Below are positions 1 through 7,039 of a stretch of 17,588 nucleotides of DNA, piece after piece. Under the pieces are notes generated by a model. The model worked only from the letters and a program-made list of their open reading frames with translations, ran no database searches and was not told the DNA's origin. Each line of letters starts with the position of its first letter. Position 1 is the first letter of the stretch. This DNA is from GCA-2708415 sp964351905 (GTDB lineage Bacteria; Pseudomonadota; Alphaproteobacteria; Micavibrionales; Micavibrionaceae). Made by a program: the position numbers and the translations under genes. The stretch spans positions 1 to 17,588 of the forward strand of contig CAYGPG010000034.1 of assembly GCA_964351905.1 (NCBI GenBank). The letters are read 5' to 3'.

Positions 1-2
1 GT

Positions 3-2795
3 ATTGTCGATGTTACTGCGTTGGGAACGCCAACCGTCCTGAATGCAGAAAATGGGTTTTTAACGGGTTCAACAGGGAATGATGAACTGACAATCTCAGG
101 CGCTCAATTAGATGCTCTTGTTTATGGTGCGGGCATAATTGACTTTGGTACGGGTACAGATGTTATTAACCTCACCTCAACCTCAGCCTTTTTAAATTCA
201 GGTTTCGGTATTACAGATTTTGGTCTTCAGGGCCTTGAGGAAATAAATGCTTCAACAGCAGGTTTTGGTGTAAATATTCTTCTACCATCACAATCAGAGG
301 ATTTAACACTAATAGGTAGTATATTTTCTGATGATTTTCGTGCTGGTGGTGGAGATGATACGATAAATGGTGGTGATGGGGATGATAATTTAGAGGGGCG
401 TGGTGGTGTTGATACGATAAATGGTGGTGATGGGGATGATAGAATTGAAATTAGATTCGGGTCTAATCTACAAGCCGGTGATAGTATGGATGGTGGTGAT
501 GGAAATGATAGTATCTTTTTAATTACACAAGATACATATGATTTTAGAGACACAGTTATCACAAATATTGAAACATTAAGCGGTAATGGCCCAGCTCATG
601 ATAATAATGTCCTTCTTACAATTGATCAATTTTATCAGTTTACAACAATCAACTTAAGTGCAGACACTAGTGGTGATACGATCAATGTTCATGTTGAGGG
701 GGTGTATAATGCAACAGTATTTAGTTCTCCAACAGTTGTTAATACAGAAAATGGATTCTTAACGGGATCAACAGGTAACGATGATCTTACAATCTCTGGT
801 GCTCAATTAGATGCTCTGGTTTATGGCGCAGGTATTATTGACTTTGATACAGGGACAGATGTTATCAACTTGACGTCAACGTCTACAATTTTAAATACTC
901 TTGGACTAACGGACGCCTCTATTCTTGGACTTGAAGAAATTGACGTTTCGGCTGCGGCAGCAGATGTCGTGATTGATATGTCAGGTCAAACAGAAGATAT
1001 GACGTTAGGAGGTTCTGCAAATAATGACACATTAACAACCGGTAGCGGTGACGATACGCTTAATGGTGGTGATGGTGTTGATGTATTAAACGGCGGTGAA
1101 GGTAATGATACCCTAACGGGAGGCAATGGTAATGACACTCTCAATGGTTCTGATGGGGCAGATATCTTAAATGGTGGCGCTGGTGATGACAGAATTTATG
1201 GGGACGATGGTGCTATTGTTTTTGATAGCGGGCTTCTTGTTATTGAGGCAGAGGATTATGAGACTGCTACGGCCCGCGGTGGAAAAAGCTGGAATGTCGT
1301 AAGTGATGCTGCTGCTTCAGGTGGTCAAGTCGTGATAGCACAACCGAATACTGGCACTATTCTGGCAAGTACCGGAATTGAAGATATAGCTGCTGAGCTT
1401 ACATATACAGTTAACTTTACAACAACAGGAACATTCTACGTTTGGATAAAAGCAGGTGTTGCCTCTGGTGGTTCAAATGATTCCGTTCATCTTGGCTTTG
1501 ATGGTATTCAACAGACAGGTAATGGTGGTGTTGCCACTGGTTCAAATTATGGCTGGCACAATACAGAGACAGGAACAGGAAATGTTGTGACGGTAAATGT
1601 GACAACAACAGGCGAACATACGCTTAACCTTTGGATGCGCGAAGATGGTTCCCCTATTGATAAAATTATAATTGCAGATACGCCTGGTTTTACCCCGACA
1701 GGTAATGGACCAGATGCAGGAACAAGAGTTAGTACTACTGGTGGAATTGACACTATAGATGGTGGTGCAGGCGATGATATAATTTACGGTGATTTTGGCG
1801 ATGATGTCATAGATGGTGGTGCTGATAATGACACGATATATGGCGGCGTAGGGGACGATACATTAAATGGTGGAACTGGAAATGATATTCTTCATGGTGG
1901 TACAGGAAGCGATATACTGAACGGAAATGATGGTAATGATACAATATTTTCAGAGTCGGTTTTAACGATAACCGTTGCTGATATCTTAGCCGTCAACACA
2001 AATCTTTCTTATAATTCTGCTAATGGTAATTTTTATGAGTATGTAAGTGCAAGCCTTACAGCTACAGCTGCGGCAACCGCAGCTACAAGCACAACAGTAA
2101 ACGGTGTTGCCGGTCATCTAGTGACATTATTATCAGCAAGCGAAAATACTTTCGCAGAAAATTTAATTACTGGAACCGATGCATGGACAGCAGGTACAGA
2201 TTCAGGAATTGAAGGAGTATGGATTTGGAATGCAGGTCCTGGGGCTGGGCAGCAATTTAGTATTGTTGGCGTAAGCGTAAACGGACAGTACGAAAATTGG
2301 GCAGGAGCAGAACCTACTAACTCTGGGAATAGAGATTATTTTGACTTAAGCGCAGGCGGCGCTTGGGAGGCTGAAAGAGATAATGGTGGTTCGGCTACTT
2401 CTTATATTGTTGAATGGGAAGGAACTGCCTTACTGAGATCTTATAATGATGTCGTCACTATCAATAGCGGTGACGGCCTTGATGATTTATATGGATCATC
2501 AGGACTTGATACATTTATATTTGAAGGTGCAAGTGCGTTCAATAACATTGATACGATTACAGATTTTGATAAAATTGGCGGCGATATTATTGATATTTCA
2601 GATCTACTATCTGGGTTCTCAATGACAACGGACGCTGCTGCTGATTTTGTACAGATTACTGAATCTGGTGGAAATACTACAATATCAGTAGATGCAGATG
2701 GTGTTGGTGGCTATTCAGATATTGTAACTTTAAATGGTGTAACGGGCTTAGATGTAAATGAGCTTGTCGCAGACGGAAACCTTATTCTTGTTTAG
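3..2795 (+). CDS. RTX calcium-binding, type I-secreted surface protein with CBM-like and C-type lectin-like domains (5' partial)
   Basis: The reading frame is open to the left edge, so the N-terminus is missing; the TTG at 21 is only the first start-like codon and is unlikely to be real. Residues below are counted from it. Residues 3-80 and 236-313 are two copies of one module. RTX nonapeptides (GGxGxDxLx) occur at about 107-163, 333-396 and 574-643 and should bind Ca2+ after export. Residues about 407-555 resemble CBM6 or GH115 C-terminal carbohydrate-binding domains (IEAEDY start, HTLNLWMREDG, IDKIII). Residues about 660-800 look like a C-type lectin fold (WAGAEPTNSGNRDYFDL, ending SYIVEWEG). 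Residues 815-924 match type I secretion C-terminal target regions (GLDTFIF, DTITDFD, hydrophobic LILV end). The protein is probably an exported adhesin or matrix protein binding glycans. No type I transporter genes are in the window. Domain names rest on recognition by eye; secretion by type I is the most secure part. Confidence 0.85.
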   Translation: MVDVTALGTPTVLNAENGFLTGSTGNDELTISGAQLDALVYGAGIIDFGTGTDVINLTSTSAFLNSGFGITDFGLQGLEEINASTAGFGVNILLPSQSEDLTLIGSIFSDDFRAGGGDDTINGGDGDDNLEGRGGVDTINGGDGDDRIEIRFGSNLQAGDSMDGGDGNDSIFLITQDTYDFRDTVITNIETLSGNGPAHDNNVLLTIDQFYQFTTINLSADTSGDTINVHVEGVYNATVFSSPTVVNTENGFLTGSTGNDDLTISGAQLDALVYGAGIIDFDTGTDVINLTSTSTILNTLGLTDASILGLEEIDVSAAAADVVIDMSGQTEDMTLGGSANNDTLTTGSGDDTLNGGDGVDVLNGGEGNDTLTGGNGNDTLNGSDGADILNGGAGDDRIYGDDGAIVFDSGLLVIEAEDYETATARGGKSWNVVSDAAASGGQVVIAQPNTGTILASTGIEDIAAELTYTVNFTTTGTFYVWIKAGVASGGSNDSVHLGFDGIQQTGNGGVATGSNYGWHNTETGTGNVVTVNVTTTGEHTLNLWMREDGSPIDKIIIADTPGFTPTGNGPDAGTRVSTTGGIDTIDGGAGDDIIYGDFGDDVIDGGADNDTIYGGVGDDTLNGGTGNDILHGGTGSDILNGNDGNDTIFSESVLTITVADILAVNTNLSYNSANGNFYEYVSASLTATAAATAATSTTVNGVAGHLVTLLSASENTFAENLITGTDAWTAGTDSGIEGVWIWNAGPGAGQQFSIVGVSVNGQYENWAGAEPTNSGNRDYFDLSAGGAWEAERDNGGSATSYIVEWEGTALLRSYNDVVTINSGDGLDDLYGSSGLDTFIFEGASAFNNIDTITDFDKIGGDIIDISDLLSGFSMTTDAAADFVQITESGGNTTISVDADGVGGYSDIVTLNGVTGLDVNELVADGNLILV
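27..962 (+). repeat. Duplicated ~75-residue module (27-260 and 726-960)
   Basis: Two copies of the same module lie 699 nt (233 residues) apart, in frame. Over the 45 residues beginning at NGFLTGSTGN (nt 51 and 750) only two residues differ (E/D and G/D), while about twenty codons differ synonymously. The copies flank an RTX block and about 70 unrelated residues. The pattern points to an old in-frame duplication kept under protein-level selection. The lost upstream part may hold more copies, because the residues just before 21 continue the same unit. Confidence 0.85.
339..509 (+). repeat. RTX nonapeptide block 1
   Basis: Glycine/aspartate nonapeptides (GGGDDTING, GGDGDDNLE, GGVDTINGG, GGDGDDRIE, then a final GGDGNDSIF) encode a Ca2+-binding parallel beta-roll. 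At DNA level a 32-nt stretch at 356-387 recurs exactly at 410-441, 54 nt (two nonapeptides) apart, marking a recent duplication or conversion within the block. Confidence 0.85.
1017..1208 (+). repeat. RTX nonapeptide block 2
   Basis: About seven consecutive GGxGxDxLx units (for example GSGDDTLNG, GGEGNDTLTG, GGNGNDTLNG, GGAGDDRIYG) lie between the second duplicated module and the CBM-like domain. This is a calcium-binding beta-roll typical of RTX exoproteins. Confidence 0.9.
1740..1949 (+). repeat. RTX nonapeptide block 3
   Basis: About eight GGxGxDxLx units (GGIDTIDGG, GGAGDDIIYG, GDFGDDVIDG, GGVGDDTLNG, GGTGNDILHG, GGTGSDILNG) link the CBM-like and C-type lectin-like domains. This is the longest and most regular RTX block in the window. 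Confidence 0.9.
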
Positions 2796-3010
2796 TCAGT
2801 CACAATTTCCTTTGGCTTCCCATGTCAAGACATTAGCTTTTTCAACACTTTTAGCGCTGTTTTTCTATTCCGTCTCTTTGTAACATAACAATCTAGAACT
2901 GTTCCTTCGTGATCAACAGCACGCCATAAATAATATAATTCTCCATTAATTTTGACAAAGACTTCATCAATGTGCCATTGACAGTTTGAATGACAAGACC
3001 ATTATGTTTG
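2795..3010 (-). pseudogene. IS6-family transposase remnant
   Basis: The minus strand from about 2995 down to 2830 encodes the start of an IS6/IS26-type DDE catalytic domain: WHIDEVFVKINGELYYLW, then RAVDHEGTVLD and CYVTKRRNRKTALKVLKKLM. The frame then meets a TGA (about 2827-2829) exactly where the family usually continues, and resumes after it as HGKPKEIVTD, so this is a nonsense mutation inside a conserved stretch. Upstream of the WHIDEV motif the frame is broken by TAA (around 3011-3013), and a shifted frame keeps a short FA...L segment at family spacing, suggesting a frameshift near 2990. The fragment stops at VTD, immediately against the RTX stop codon; the rest of the transposase and the terminal inverted repeats are not seen. 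It is a dead, truncated insertion sequence. Family placement is firm, exact boundaries are not. Confidence 0.85.
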
Positions 3011-3079
3011 TTTAAAGCAAAGGAGACGGTCAAGCTGAATTCGAAAGATTTGAGTATATCTGGGGCAATTCTGTATCTC

Positions 3080-3109
3080 CTAACTCTAAAGTCTAAACTT
3101 TAGAGTTAG
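3080..3109. repeat. 13-bp perfect inverted repeat (hairpin)
   Basis: CTAACTCTAAAGT at 3080-3092, a CTAA loop, and ACTTTAGAGTTAG at 3097-3109 make a perfect 13-bp stem. It starts 11 nt past the stop of the small minus-strand gene at 3121-3273. In that direction T residues precede the stem rather than follow it, so it is not a textbook intrinsic terminator. It may still stabilise or end that transcript, or be an end of a lost element. Confidence 0.7.
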
Positions 3110-3120
3110 AAAATCACAAA

Positions 3121-3273
3121 CTACTTTGGAGCAGCGCTTTTAGAAAATACAAAATCTTTATTTTGAACCATTTCTGCAGAATAGTTGGAGGTTTGACTCA
3201 TATGTACAATAGAAATAGCGAGGGCACCTATTAAACCCACGGCAACTAAAAGCAAAAGACATTTGTTTTCCAT
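3121..3273 (-). CDS. Small single-pass membrane protein, 50 residues, hypothetical
   Basis: A 50-residue reading frame runs from ATG at 3273 to TAG at 3121. It begins MENK, followed by a hydrophobic helix at about residues 5-25 (LLLLVAVGLIGALAISIV), then a polar tail of about 25 residues ending SKSAAPK. The layout fits a small inner-membrane protein or an uncleaved signal anchor with the tail in the periplasm. A GGA Shine-Dalgarno-like element sits 9 nt before the ATG. An EcfG-type promoter lies about 60 bp upstream, and a strong hairpin follows the stop; both support a real gene. I do not recognise the family and assign no function. A role in a stress response is inferred only from the promoter and the neighbouring sigma factor. 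Confidence 0.6.
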   Translation of the reverse strand: MENKCLLLLVAVGLIGALAISIVHMSQTSNYSAEMVQNKDFVFSKSAAPK

Positions 3274-3331
3274 TATTATAATTCCAAACTCTATCAAGTT
3301 GTTTGACCAAGAAATATTGTATGAACTTTGA

Positions 3332-3356
3332 AACGTCTGAAAGTATAATTAGTTCC
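3332..3356 (-). promoter_or_regulatory. EcfG-type promoter, GGAAC-N16-CGTT
   Basis: Read on the minus strand, GGAAC (3356-3352), exactly 16 nt, then CGTT (3335-3332). This matches the consensus of the alphaproteobacterial general-stress sigma factor EcfG (GGAAC-N16/17-CGTT). It points at the 50-residue membrane protein gene starting at 3273, giving a predicted leader of about 50 nt. An ECF sigma gene lies less than 1 kb away. The match is visible directly; use by a particular sigma factor is inferred. Confidence 0.6.
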
Positions 3357-3371
3357 TAATAATTGAAAATA

Positions 3372-4082
3372 TCAAATATTATTGAACATATACCCTATAC
3401 CGCGAACGGTCTTTATGAGGCGAGGGCTCTTATCCTCATTGAGTTTTTTTCGAATTCGGCCAATTTGAATATCAATGGCCCGATCATAAGCGTCAAATTC
3501 CCCATCACGAGTTAGTTCAAAAAGCCGTTCACGGCTAAGTGCACGGTTTGGCGCAAGGACAAGTGCTTCTAATAATTTAAATTCGCCTGTGGTGAGATCC
3601 GCTGATTGATTTTTATTATCAAAGAGTTGGTATTGTGTTCGATCAAGAGACCAACCATCACCAAAGGCTATTTTTTCTTTATCATTGCTCTGATTGCTAT
3701 TGGCAGCCGATTGGTTGTTAATGCGTCGTATCACAGCCTTAATACGTGCGGAAAGCTCACGCATTTCAAAAGGTTTGGTAAGATAGTCGTCTGCGCCCAT
3801 TTCCAAACAGATAATTTTTTCAGTCGTATCGTTTTTACCAGACACGACGATAATAGCAGCATTAGATTTAGCCTGAAATTTTGGGATTAGAGACATGCCT
3901 TCCCCATCCGGGAGCACTAAATCAAGCAATATAATATCAATATTGCCTAAATCTGCCTTTTCTAAGGCAGTTTTGGTATTATTTGCTTTTAGAATTTGGT
4001 AGCCATCGCTCTCAAGATATTGCTCTACAACAAATTGTAGATTTTCATCGTCATCAATAATAAGAACAGTTCCTTTTTTCAT
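3372..4082 (-). CDS. OmpR/PhoB-family two-component response regulator
   Basis: A 236-residue DNA-binding response regulator. The receiver domain spans residues about 4-120 with the acidic pocket DDD at 10-12, phospho-acceptor D54 (LLDLVLPDGEG), conserved S81 and K103 (LTKPF). A linker rich in N, Q and S (122-135) leads to a winged-helix effector at about 137-234 with the family signature DIQIGRIRKKL and the ending KTVRGIGYMF. It should act as a phosphorylation-dependent transcription factor in the cytoplasm. No cognate classical kinase lies directly beside it; the hybrid kinase at 4792-7014 is the only kinase in view. The gene is divergent from the ECF sigma gene, and the 157-bp spacer carries 11-bp-phased TGATAC repeats that are plausible binding sites for it. 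No clear ribosome binding site precedes the ATG. Length and motifs are normal for the family. Confidence 0.93.
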   Translation of the reverse strand: MKKGTVLIIDDDENLQFVVEQYLESDGYQILKANNTKTALEKADLGNIDIILLDLVLPDGEGMSLIPKFQAKSNAAIIVVSGKNDTTEKIICLEMGADDYLTKPFEMRELSARIKAVIRRINNQSAANSNQSNDKEKIAFGDGWSLDRTQYQLFDNKNQSADLTTGEFKLLEALVLAPNRALSRERLFELTRDGEFDAYDRAIDIQIGRIRKKLNEDKSPRLIKTVRGIGYMFNNI

Positions 4083-4135
4083 TTTTTAAGTCGGATCAAT
4101 CAGTTGTGGCTTAATTAAATGCAGCATAAAGTTTT

Positions 4136-4200
4136 TGTTACAAAATTGATACAATTTTTTTCATATCTGATACATATCAGACAAATTGCTGATACCAGTG
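4136..4200. promoter_or_regulatory. Array of 11-bp-phased direct repeats, candidate response-regulator binding sites
   Basis: The segment parses into TGTTACAAAAT (4136), TGATACAATTT (4147), a 10-nt gap unit, TGATACATATC (4168), AGACAAATTGC (4179) and TGATACCAGTG (4190). TGATAC recurs at 4147, 4168 and 4190, that is 21 and 22 nt apart (two helical turns), with a weaker TGTTAC copy 11 nt before the first. OmpR/PhoB proteins bind direct repeats with 11-bp spacing as head-to-tail dimers. Two dyads overlap the array: AAAATTG/CAATTTT (4142-4158) and TCTGATA/TATCAGA (4166-4181). It lies between the response regulator and the sigma gene. A possible TACAAT -10 box for the sigma gene follows at 4206-4211 with no good -35, as at activator-dependent promoters. 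Confidence 0.5.
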
Positions 4201-4239
4201 TTTCCTACAATATTTTCATTAGTAAAAAAGGAGAAACAA

Positions 4240-4788
4240 ATGTTTAAAAATAATGCTTTGATAGGTCATAGTGAAAGATTACAAAAATTTGCGTTTAAGC
4301 TAACGCATAATAAAGCAGACGCTGACGACCTCTTACAATCAACGTTATTGAGAGCTATTGAGAAAAAACATTTATTTCAAGAAGGGACAAATCTATTTAG
4401 TTGGACATCTAAGATCATGTACAACATGTTTGTTTCGGGCTATCGCAGAAAAGTAAAATTTGAGTCACAGTACGATCCTGAGAGCTATATAGAAAATGAA
4501 AGTGTAGAAGCTAGCCAAGATAAAAAAATGGAATTCAAAGATGTCGATCGCGCAATGGACAGTTTATCGAATGAGCACAGAGAGATATTGGTTTTGGTTT
4601 GCATCAAGGGTATGCAATACGCGGAAGTAGCTAAAAATCTAAAGCTTCCTGTCGGCACGGTAAGGTCAAGATTGTCCCGAGCAAGAGAAAATCTTCAAAA
4701 TGCGTTAGAAAGAAAGCCTAAAGGTTTAATGAGACAACAAAACGTTGTTCCTTACTTAAAAAATAATTCAACACAAATGGCTGCTTAG
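4240..4788 (+). CDS. ECF-family RNA polymerase sigma factor (EcfG-like)
   Basis: A 182-residue ECF sigma factor. Region 2 covers residues about 7-75 (LQKFAFKLTHNKADADDLLQ, then EGTNLFSWTSKI and SGYRRK), region 4 about 100-155 (LSNEHREILVLVCIKGMQYA, then PVGTVRSRLSRARENLQ). No extra domain is present. The ATG at 4240 is chosen because AAGGAG lies 6 nt before it; the frame continues upstream to a TTG at 4186, but that would run through the candidate promoter. The GTNL...W motif and GTVRSRLSRAR resemble EcfG (ECF15) and related alphaproteobacterial ECF groups, but subgroup assignment by eye is uncertain. Transcription is divergent from the OmpR-family regulator. The stop codon is 3 nt from the convergent hybrid kinase stop. 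A short anti-sigma-like gene lies beyond that kinase. The tail after residue 160 is lysine/asparagine-rich and probably disordered. Confidence 0.92.
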   Translation: MFKNNALIGHSERLQKFAFKLTHNKADADDLLQSTLLRAIEKKHLFQEGTNLFSWTSKIMYNMFVSGYRRKVKFESQYDPESYIENESVEASQDKKMEFKDVDRAMDSLSNEHREILVLVCIKGMQYAEVAKNLKLPVGTVRSRLSRARENLQNALERKPKGLMRQQNVVPYLKNNSTQMAA

Positions 4789-4791
4789 TTC

Positions 4792-7014
4792 TTATCCTAA
4801 GAATTTAACAATTTGCTCTTTTAAATCATTTTCTACTATAGGCTTAGGCAAGTAAGCATTCATTCCAGCTTTTATACATTTCTCCTTGTCTTCTACTGAC
4901 GCATGAGCGGTCATGCCCACAATAGGCGTTTCAGTTAAGCCTTTACCGGCTTCTTGTTGTCTAATAGTTTTTGTAGCTTTAAGCCCATCCATTTCAGGCA
5001 TCTGCACGTCCATAAGAATCAGATTGTAGTTATTTTCTTTCCATAGTTTAATGGCTTCTAAACCAGTTCTAGCAACATCATATTTCACATTCATATCATC
5101 TAAAATATAACTAATAACGATAATATTACCTTCATAATCTTCAACCAATAATATCTTTTGATCCGCCTCAACTTTTTTACTAACTAATTTTGAGGAAAGC
5201 GGCGTCTTAGAGGGTTGTTGTTCCATTTGGTAGTCTACTTTCATGGGAAGTATTAAGGAAAAAGTTGATCCCTTACCTGCTTTACTACTAAAATGAATAT
5301 CTCCTCCCATTAATTGTGCTAAATTTTTAGAAATAGGAAGGCCCAGCCCTGTTCCTCCATATTTTCTAGAAATAGACGAGTCTGCTTGTTTAAATCTTTC
5401 AAAAATAGTGTCAAAATCCTCTGGTTTAATCCCTATACCAGTGTCGCAGACATCAATTTGCAGAAATTGTTCTTCGCCTTTTTTATTTAGTTTTGTGTGA
5501 ACCGTTACATTGCCCTTTTCAGGAGTAAATTTCACTGCATTCCCAATAAGATTAACTAAAATTTGCCTTAAGCGGCCACTGTCGCCATAAAAATTAATTG
5601 TTGCCGTTTCATTATCATCAAATATGAAGTTAACCTGTTTCTCATTGGCACGAACAGACATCATGCTAATGATCTCTGCAAAAAGGCTGTTAAGAGAAAA
5701 TAATTTTTCATTCAAATCAATTTCGCCACTTTCAATTTTTGAAAAATCTAAAACATCATTTACTATTTCCTTAAGCGCAGCAGTACTTGACCCAAGAGTT
5801 TTTATAAGCTTGATTTGCTTTTCTTCCAAATTCTCTGTCTTTTTATCTAAAATTTCTGCAATTCCACTAATCGCCGTTAAAGGCGTTCTAATTTCATGGC
5901 TCATATGAGCCAAAAAATCACCTTTTGCGGTATTCGCATCTTCTGCTATTTTTCTGGCTGTTTGTAAGCGTTCTTGCTCTTTTTTAGTGTGTGTAATGTC
6001 CGTATGAGCACCAACCATTCGGTATGGCTGGTTATTCGAATCGAATAATGCACGGGCACGTGATTGTATCCAAACCCAATGCCCTTCTTTATGTTTTAAA
6101 CGAAATTCCTGATTATATTCTGACAGTCTTCCACTTAAATATTCTTCTACTTTTTTCCATACGTGTGTTGATTCATCAGGATGAAGAAGCTTTCTAAAAT
6201 CCTCTGGTGTTCCTTCCAAAGAAGCATTCTCATACCCCAACATATTAAAAAATTGAGCAGAATAAAAAACAGTGTTATTTTTTAAGTTCCAGTCAAAAAT
6301 GCCATCGCGCATTCCATCTAGGGCTAGTGTCAGTCTTTCTTGTGCGTCTTTAAGGTTTTCTTCTATTTTACTACGTTTTCTCTGTGCTCCTAATAGGAAG
6401 CTATTAAAAATTAGTAGCAATATGGCGCCAATAATAATCCCTCCTATTAATGTTATCAGATATTGTTTCTTTTTTGATTCAATAGTGCTGATACGAAGAT
6501 TCAATAATTTATATTCTTCATTTAAGATATTTTTATGTAGCTCAATGACGTTTTGCTTGAGTTCATCTATATCGCGTATTTCGTCTAAAACTAAAGCGGA
6601 TGATTTTGGTGTGTTTTGAGAAAAATCATATCTTTTTGTTCTTTTTTCTAGACTTTGATAAAACTTTTTTAAGTTTTCTTCGAGTTTTATAAGACGATTT
6701 TGCTGAGAGATACTATTTTTTGTGAGTTTTTTTAGACCTTCTATATTTTTTAAAGCTGTTGATTTTTGCTGACTGTATTGGCTTAAAAATTCAGTATCAT
6801 TTGTTATAAGATAACCTCTTTGTGCCGCAACAATACCATTGATTGAGGCATTTAATTCCTCCGCTTCTGCAATAATTTCATAAGTATGACTTATCCAGTT
6901 ATCAATATTATCTGATTTGATATCATTGCTAATAAAATAATATGTGAGAGTACCTACACTGCTGATGAGCAGAAATGCAAAAATTAAGAAATTTCTTATA
7001 AAAACTTTGTCCAT
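4792..7014 (-). CDS. Hybrid sensor histidine kinase (CHASE3-PAS-HisKA-HATPase-receiver)
   Basis: A 740-residue membrane kinase. TM1 is at residues about 6-28 and TM2 at 185-209. Between them lies a helical periplasmic CHASE3-like sensor (AAQRGYLITND motif at 63-73). A PAS fold with PAC follows at about 225-345 (WVWIQSRA, GAHTDIT). Then HisKA has phospho-acceptor H373 (MSHEIRTPL), and the ATPase has N492 (GNAVKFTP), DTGIGI at 524-529, FERFKQAD and GGTGLGL at 553-559. The C-terminal receiver has E625/D626, phospho-acceptor D669 (LILMDVQMPEMDG) and K724. All catalytic residues are present. The ATG at 7014 is preferred over an in-frame TTG at 7062 because AAGG sits five nucleotides before it. Hybrid kinases normally pass phosphate through an HPt protein; none is encoded here. 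It lies tail-to-tail with the ECF sigma gene, and its signal is unknown. Confidence 0.93.
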   Translation of the reverse strand: MDKVFIRNFLIFAFLLISSVGTLTYYFISNDIKSDNIDNWISHTYEIIAEAEELNASINGIVAAQRGYLITNDTEFLSQYSQQKSTALKNIEGLKKLTKNSISQQNRLIKLEENLKKFYQSLEKRTKRYDFSQNTPKSSALVLDEIRDIDELKQNVIELHKNILNEEYKLLNLRISTIESKKKQYLITLIGGIIIGAILLLIFNSFLLGAQRKRSKIEENLKDAQERLTLALDGMRDGIFDWNLKNNTVFYSAQFFNMLGYENASLEGTPEDFRKLLHPDESTHVWKKVEEYLSGRLSEYNQEFRLKHKEGHWVWIQSRARALFDSNNQPYRMVGAHTDITHTKKEQERLQTARKIAEDANTAKGDFLAHMSHEIRTPLTAISGIAEILDKKTENLEEKQIKLIKTLGSSTAALKEIVNDVLDFSKIESGEIDLNEKLFSLNSLFAEIISMMSVRANEKQVNFIFDDNETATINFYGDSGRLRQILVNLIGNAVKFTPEKGNVTVHTKLNKKGEEQFLQIDVCDTGIGIKPEDFDTIFERFKQADSSISRKYGGTGLGLPISKNLAQLMGGDIHFSSKAGKGSTFSLILPMKVDYQMEQQPSKTPLSSKLVSKKVEADQKILLVEDYEGNIIVISYILDDMNVKYDVARTGLEAIKLWKENNYNLILMDVQMPEMDGLKATKTIRQQEAGKGLTETPIVGMTAHASVEDKEKCIKAGMNAYLPKPIVENDLKEQIVKFLG

Positions 7015-7039
7015 AAACACCTTGTTAACTGATGAAATG

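Noticed and set aside
339..509. Short regularly spaced repeats that might suggest a CRISPR array
   Set aside because: The period is 27 nt in multiples of nine codons within a coding frame, with no unique spacers; these are RTX repeats.
227..562. Antisense open frame of about 110 codons opposite RTX block 1, rich in S and P
   Set aside because: It is the mirror of glycine/aspartate repeat codons; no ribosome site and the plus-strand protein is clearly real.
2895..2913. GGAAC on the minus strand inside the IS remnant as an ECF promoter
   Set aside because: No CGTT at 16-17 nt; it is part of the transposase coding sequence.
3080..3109. Hairpin as a rho-independent terminator
   Set aside because: No T tract follows the stem on either strand; reported as an inverted repeat instead.
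3606..3890. Plus-strand frame opposite the response regulator
   Set aside because: Shadow of the conserved receiver domain on the other strand; no ribosome site or recognisable domain.
4186..4239. Longer sigma factor starting at TTG 4186
   Set aside because: The ATG at 4240 has a strong AAGGAG at proper distance, and the extension runs through the promoter/repeat region without family similarity.
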